From Balneolaceae bacterium (GTDB taxonomy: Bacteria > Bacteroidota > Rhodothermia > Balneolales > Balneolaceae): a DNA stretch of 9,264 nt. Both the position numbers and the translations under genes were made by a program. The notes below the pieces were generated by a model, which did no database searches, was not told the origin of the DNA, and worked only from the letters and a program-made list of their open reading frames with translations. Where the stretch lies: contig SKZL01000319.1 of the NCBI GenBank assembly GCA_007127395.1, forward strand, positions 1 to 9,264. Reading direction: 5' to 3'. Positions 6,708-9,264 of the stretch are shown one piece after another (positions within the stretch are counted from its first letter, which is position 1; each line of letters starts with the position of its first letter).

Positions 6708-7265
6708 CTAGGAAATTTTCTTCAGGGTCTGTTCTGCCTGCCAGATATGTCTGTCCTGATGGGCAGCCAACATTAGAAAGAATTCAGTCAGAGTCATTTT
6801 AAACTTGAACACCTTATTTCGACCCTTGATACGGTTGAGGTCAAGATTCTGAATAGTTAACTCTTCTATTAATTGAATCAATTCTGTGTTAAAGCTAATG
6901 AGCTCATCCAGAAGTTGATAGGTTTGGTTATGGTTCTCGCCTGCCGGACGCATAGGTGAGATGGTTTTTATCTTGATCTTATATGGCGGTTCAACAAATG
7001 AGATGAATGGACGAATGAAAAAACGGGCGCTGAAGCTTTTAGATGCGGAAAGGGGGTGGTTATCTTTTTGAAGGGTACTTTGGATCATCTTATGATAGAT
7101 CTTGTTGAAAAGCAAAATGTGCTCGATGATCTCATGGACGCTCCAGGAAGACGGGTCCGGTTTGAGTAAAAGTTGCTCTTCAGGAAATTGTTGAAGGGCT
7201 GTCAGTTTCCGGACCGAACTCTTGTAGAGTTGTCGCAAATCGTTAAAGGTATACTCTTTTTTCAA
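6708..7265 (-). CDS. DinB superfamily metalloprotein (BstA/YfiT-like four-helix bundle)
   Basis: The 185-residue cytoplasmic protein has the DinB fold signatures: an N-terminal helix with KLTAL, then SSWSVHEIIEHILLFN (39-54) and, near the C-terminus, AAHQDRHIWQ (167-176). The expected metal ligands are H49, H169 and H173, so the three-His site looks intact. Family members include bacillithiol S-transferases (BstA) and YfiT-like hydrolases. Thiol transfer or detoxification is therefore plausible but unproven. A basic insertion at about 76-108 (FSARFFIRPFISFVEPPYKIKIK) resembles the segment of Bacteroidota DinB proteins. The start is TTG (complement of 7263-7265); the frame is open upstream only to a TGA at 7290-7292 with no ATG or GTG, and the next ATG is residue 60, inside the fold, so TTG is the sensible choice. 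There is no Shine-Dalgarno. It is first in a two-gene unit with ghrA and divergent from arsR. Confidence 0.85.
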   Translation of the reverse strand: MKKEYTFNDLRQLYKSSVRKLTALQQFPEEQLLLKPDPSSWSVHEIIEHILLFNKIYHKMIQSTLQKDNHPLSASKSFSARFFIRPFISFVEPPYKIKIKTISPMRPAGENHNQTYQLLDELISFNTELIQLIEELTIQNLDLNRIKGRNKVFKFKMTLTEFFLMLAAHQDRHIWQAEQTLKKIS

Positions 7266-7329
7266 GATGGGGTTGATTATGTTATGTGATCATTCATTCA
7301 AAAAGTACAATAAAAAAATGAAATCTCAT

Positions 7330-7358
7330 TTTGAATAATTTATTAGCATGATTAGATT
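7330..7358 (+). promoter_or_regulatory. Bacteroidota-type promoter of the arsR-like gene
   Basis: TTTG at 7330-7333 is followed after 19 nt by TAGATT at 7353-7358, matching TTTG-N19-TAnnTT. The predicted transcription start, near 7366, falls inside the palindromic operator at 7358-7379 and leaves a leader of about 27 nt before the ATG at 7393. The ATG at 7348 lies between the -33 and -7 elements and so would not be in the transcript. Confidence 0.55.
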
Positions 7359-7379
7359 ATATCGTATAAGTACGATATA
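7358..7379. promoter_or_regulatory. Palindromic operator, probably the ArsR-family autorepressor site
   Basis: TATATCGTA (7358-7366) and TACGATATA (7371-7379) are perfect 9-bp inverted arms around TAAG. The site overlaps the end of the -7 element and the predicted transcription start, and sits 13 bp before the ATG at 7393, the classic place for an ArsR/SmtB dimer to block its own promoter. It is about 93 bp upstream of the dinB-like start, so control of that divergent pair is possible but less direct. Confidence 0.7.
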
Positions 7380-7392
7380 CAATATATTAACC

Positions 7393-7713
7393 ATGGCTGT
7401 AGCTCCTTCAGATAAATTTAATGAACCGTACGAAAGCCTGGCTGTTTTCTCAAGGGCGTTATCACACCCGGCAAGGGTGAAAATAGTGGAGTTGCTCTCC
7501 AACAATGGTGAGATGACCTGTGGTCAAATAACGGAGGAGCTGCCACTGTCACAAGCAACAGTATCGCAACATTTGAAATTGCTTAGAGAGTGTTCAATGA
7601 TCAAATATAGAAAAGATGGGTTGCGATCGATCTATACATTGAATGCAGAGCTGATATCTGAAGCTCACTCTTTTATGTCTGCACTCATTAATCAGCTTGT
7701 TAATCCTCTTTGA
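7393..7713 (+). CDS. ArsR/SmtB-family winged-helix transcriptional repressor
   Basis: The product is 106 residues from the ATG at 7393, the usual size for the family. Helices at about 13-37 (SLAVFSRALSHPARVKIVELL) precede the winged HTH: TCGQITEELPLSQATVSQHLKLLREC (42-67), with recognition helix around QATVSQHLKLL, then the wing IKYRKDGLRSIYTLN. A C-terminal helix follows for dimerisation. The classical ELCVCDL metal site is missing; only C43 (MTCGQI) and C67 are present, so effector and even metal dependence are unknown. The frame also has an ATG at 7348 giving 15 extra residues, but that codon lies within the promoter and the added segment would be encoded by the operator, so I reject it. 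It is divergent from dinB-ghrA and convergent with the GH3 gene, and is not cotranscribed with anything here. An SdpR-like or thiol-sensing regulator is possible. Confidence 0.92.
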   Translation: MAVAPSDKFNEPYESLAVFSRALSHPARVKIVELLSNNGEMTCGQITEELPLSQATVSQHLKLLRECSMIKYRKDGLRSIYTLNAELISEAHSFMSALINQLVNPL

Positions 7714-7764
7714 CACAAGATTATATTTCAAATAATTGCAGTCGACCGGAAACAAGCTATCTGT

Positions 7765-8895
7765 CTAATTGCCGTTTATATTGAAGCGGGCTTTGGCTCT
7801 TTGAATTCGTTCATAAGATTCATGAATTCTCTCTTCTGTTATGATACCGTCAGATATAAGCCCTTGAATAATTTGAACCAGTTTTGGTACGATTTCCCGA
7901 TCATATACGGAATTATTGGCAAATACCAGTACATCCACTCCGGCGAGAAGAGCCTTTTCAACAGCTGTATCCAGTCCATAGAAGGAACGTATTGCTTCCA
8001 TTTGCATATCATCTGAGAAGAGTACTCCGTTAAATCCGATCTCCTCTCTTAGCAGGTTATGTTGAACAGCTCTTGAAAGAGTGGCCGGATCATCACTATC
8101 AAGATGCTCATTAAAAACGTGAGCTGTCATGATAGCAAAAGGGGCATCTTTTTGAGATAGCAATTTATAGGGTTCTAATTCAACCTGATCCCAGGTATCG
8201 GTTACATCGGCCATGCCTAAGTGTGAATCATTCCATGCGCTACCATGTCCGGGAAAATGTTTTAAAACACCCAAAATCCGGTTTTTATTAAATTCCTCAA
8301 GAAAGATGGAAGCATGATCGGTCACAATAGCACTATCATAACTGAAGCTTCTTTCCAATCGTCCAATTACAGGATTTTGTGGATTTGTATTAAGATCTAC
8401 AACCGGCGCAAAATTCACATTAAAACCGAGCATTTGCAGTTCTTCTGCCATCTTTGCCGCGTAGTATCTGGTTGTATCCATATGGTTTATTTCGCCCAGA
8501 TATTGAGCTGAAACATGATTGGGGAAACCACGATCCGTCTTTAACCGTGCAACCCTGCCGCCTTCCTGATCAACAGCAACAAAGAGGGTTTTATCAGAGA
8601 GACCCTGAAGTTCCGAAATGAGCTGTGTAACCTGAACCGGGGAGTCTATATTCCTGTTTGGGCTACGTTCCGGCATATGATAGTCAAAAAGAATAACACC
8701 TCCGGTGTGATACTCGGTAATATCACGAATAACATGTGAAGTATCGCTCAATTGAAACCCGTGAAATCCAACCATAATCATCTGACCAATTTTTTCATCA
8801 ATTGAGATTGATTGGGAGGCGTTTGATTGTGCAATACTGTTATGGCTAAATAAGACCAGGCTTATGAATAAAATGTAAGTTGAAATGTGTCTCAT
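7765..8895 (-). CDS. Secreted NagZ-like GH3 beta-N-acetylhexosaminidase
   Basis: This single-domain family 3 glycoside hydrolase probably cleaves N-acetylglucosamine-containing chains such as peptidoglycan fragments. From the ATG at 8893-8895 it has 376 residues; a TTG at 8902-8904 would add three, but the ATG has GAGAA just upstream. Residue numbers below follow the 379-residue TTG form. A signal peptide spans about 4-25 (YILFISLVLFS, cleavage near IAQ), unlike cytoplasmic E. coli NagZ (341 aa). The (beta/alpha)8 landmarks are KIGQMIMVGFHG (38-49), VDQEGGRVARL (111-121), KHFPGHG (215-221) followed by D226-S-H228, the Asp-His general acid/base dyad that defines the NagZ branch, and FSDDM with nucleophile D298. 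It lacks the second GH3 domain and the beta-lactamase-like fusion seen in longer Bacteroidota relatives. The upstream cupin gene ends 14 bp before the ATG, suggesting cotranscription. Peptidoglycan turnover or chitin-sugar release are both possible. Confidence 0.92.
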   Translation of the reverse strand: MRHISTYILFISLVLFSHNSIAQSNASQSISIDEKIGQMIMVGFHGFQLSDTSHVIRDITEYHTGGVILFDYHMPERSPNRNIDSPVQVTQLISELQGLSDKTLFVAVDQEGGRVARLKTDRGFPNHVSAQYLGEINHMDTTRYYAAKMAEELQMLGFNVNFAPVVDLNTNPQNPVIGRLERSFSYDSAIVTDHASIFLEEFNKNRILGVLKHFPGHGSAWNDSHLGMADVTDTWDQVELEPYKLLSQKDAPFAIMTAHVFNEHLDSDDPATLSRAVQHNLLREEIGFNGVLFSDDMQMEAIRSFYGLDTAVEKALLAGVDVLVFANNSVYDREIVPKLVQIIQGLISDGIITEERIHESYERIQRAKARFNINGN

Positions 8896-8909
8896 GTTTC
8901 TCAATTTAG

Positions 8910-9264
8910 TTACCTGCCAAAATCATCCTCAAGCCTGACGATATCTTCCTCATCAGATGGATGATCCGGATCTGAATGTTGCCAAATTTCAGCAATAACA
9001 CCCCAGTCAGTTAACCCAACCAGCCGGTGTCTTTCACCCTCTTGAAGTTCTATTTGATCTTTGTCATTATAGATGATCAAATTTCTCTGAGAATCATCTT
9101 CACTTTTAATCACACCCACAGGGCCTTTTATTACAGACCAAATTTCCGATCTGCGATAATGATACTGCCAAGACAACCGTTTTTCCGGCTCTACAATTAA
9201 CACCTTGGGGCTTAATGAAAAATTACCAATTTGGCTTGGTAATTGTTCGGAATCAAAATATTCG
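8910..9264 (-). CDS. Cupin related to the C-terminal domain of type II phosphomannose isomerase (5' end outside window)
   Basis: The frame is open from the TAA at 8910-8912 to the window edge, so this is the C-terminal ~117 residues of a gene that begins beyond 9264. A GTG at 9201-9203 could be mistaken for the start, but the coding continues before it (EYFDSEQLPSQ, then FSLSPKV). The cupin motifs are present: VEPEKRLSWQYHYRRSEIW (first cupin motif, with His, Arg, Glu), GPVGV, and GERHRLVG with the second-motif His. The end EEDIVRLEDDFGR matches the GEDDIVRFEDxYGR ending of type II mannose-6-phosphate isomerase/GDP-mannose pyrophosphorylase. No nucleotidyltransferase domain can be seen in the part present. 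Stand-alone relatives are often labelled sugar-phosphate isomerase or phosphoheptose isomerase. A sugar-phosphate isomerase or sugar-binding role is inference. It precedes the GH3 gene, probably in one transcript. Confidence 0.85.
   Translation of the reverse strand, partial: EYFDSEQLPSQIGNFSLSPKVLIVEPEKRLSWQYHYRRSEIWSVIKGPVGVIKSEDDSQRNLIIYNDKDQIELQEGERHRLVGLTDWGVIAEIWQHSDPDHPSDEEDIVRLEDDFGR

Noticed and set aside
7348..7392. Upstream ATG giving a 121-residue ArsR protein
   Set aside because: It lies between promoter elements and would make the palindromic operator coding; the 106-residue form has normal family length.
8910..9203. A complete 97-residue cupin ORF starting at GTG 9201-9203
   Set aside because: The same frame stays open to the window edge and encodes family-like sequence before the GTG, so the gene is partial rather than small.

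Overview
The window reads as ordinary chromosomal DNA from a marine or halophilic member of the Bacteroidota/Balneolota group, most like Balneolota (Balneola, Gracilimonas, Rhodohalobacter). Evidence: it is moderately AT-rich; Shine-Dalgarno sequences are weak or absent; several upstream regions fit the Bacteroidota-type promoter (TTG, about 19 nt, TAnnTT); the protein repertoire fits (secreted NagZ-like GH3, S9B dipeptidyl peptidase, a cupin ending in DDFGR); and intergenic DNA carries 'gagcgtagcgacaatcccg'-type repeats. The organism call is inference from remembered family resemblance, not a search.

Layout. 1-317 (+): C-terminal end of a DPP-IV-like S9 peptidase. 318-482: convergent gap with a 40-bp tandem repeat whose unit contains a small hairpin. 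483-2171 (-): a two-TM K+ channel with two cytoplasmic RCK modules, the architecture and TLGFGD filter of the Geobacter channel GsuK. 2172-2504: divergent control region with a candidate promoter each way. 2505-3758 (+): an exported, probably outer-membrane beta-barrel protein of a family I cannot name. 3886-4998 (+): 23S rRNA/tRNA adenine-C2 methyltransferase RlmN. 5003-5665 (-): DUF2459 lipoprotein. 5777-6703 and 6708-7265 (-): a two-gene unit, a DinB-fold metalloprotein followed by a GhrA-type 2-hydroxyacid dehydrogenase. 7393-7713 (+): divergent ArsR-family repressor whose start region holds a perfect 9-4-9 palindrome over its own promoter. 7765-8895 and 8910-9264 (-): a secreted NagZ-like GH3 glycosidase behind the end of a cupin related to the C-terminal domain of type II phosphomannose isomerase; the cupin runs off the window.

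How genes work together. The dinB-like/ghrA-like pair and the divergent arsR-like gene form the most plausible regulatory module. The operator is well supported for autoregulation and only possible for the pair. The cupin and the glycosidase are adjacent and probably cotranscribed. The rest are single housekeeping or envelope genes.

I see no CRISPR array, integrase, transposase, toxin-antitoxin pair or recognisable defence system. The most novel points are the unnamed outer-membrane family, the Cys-to-Ser change in the DUF2459 protein, the 40-bp repeat, and the ArsR operator that corrects the gene's start. None amounts to a demonstrated new system.
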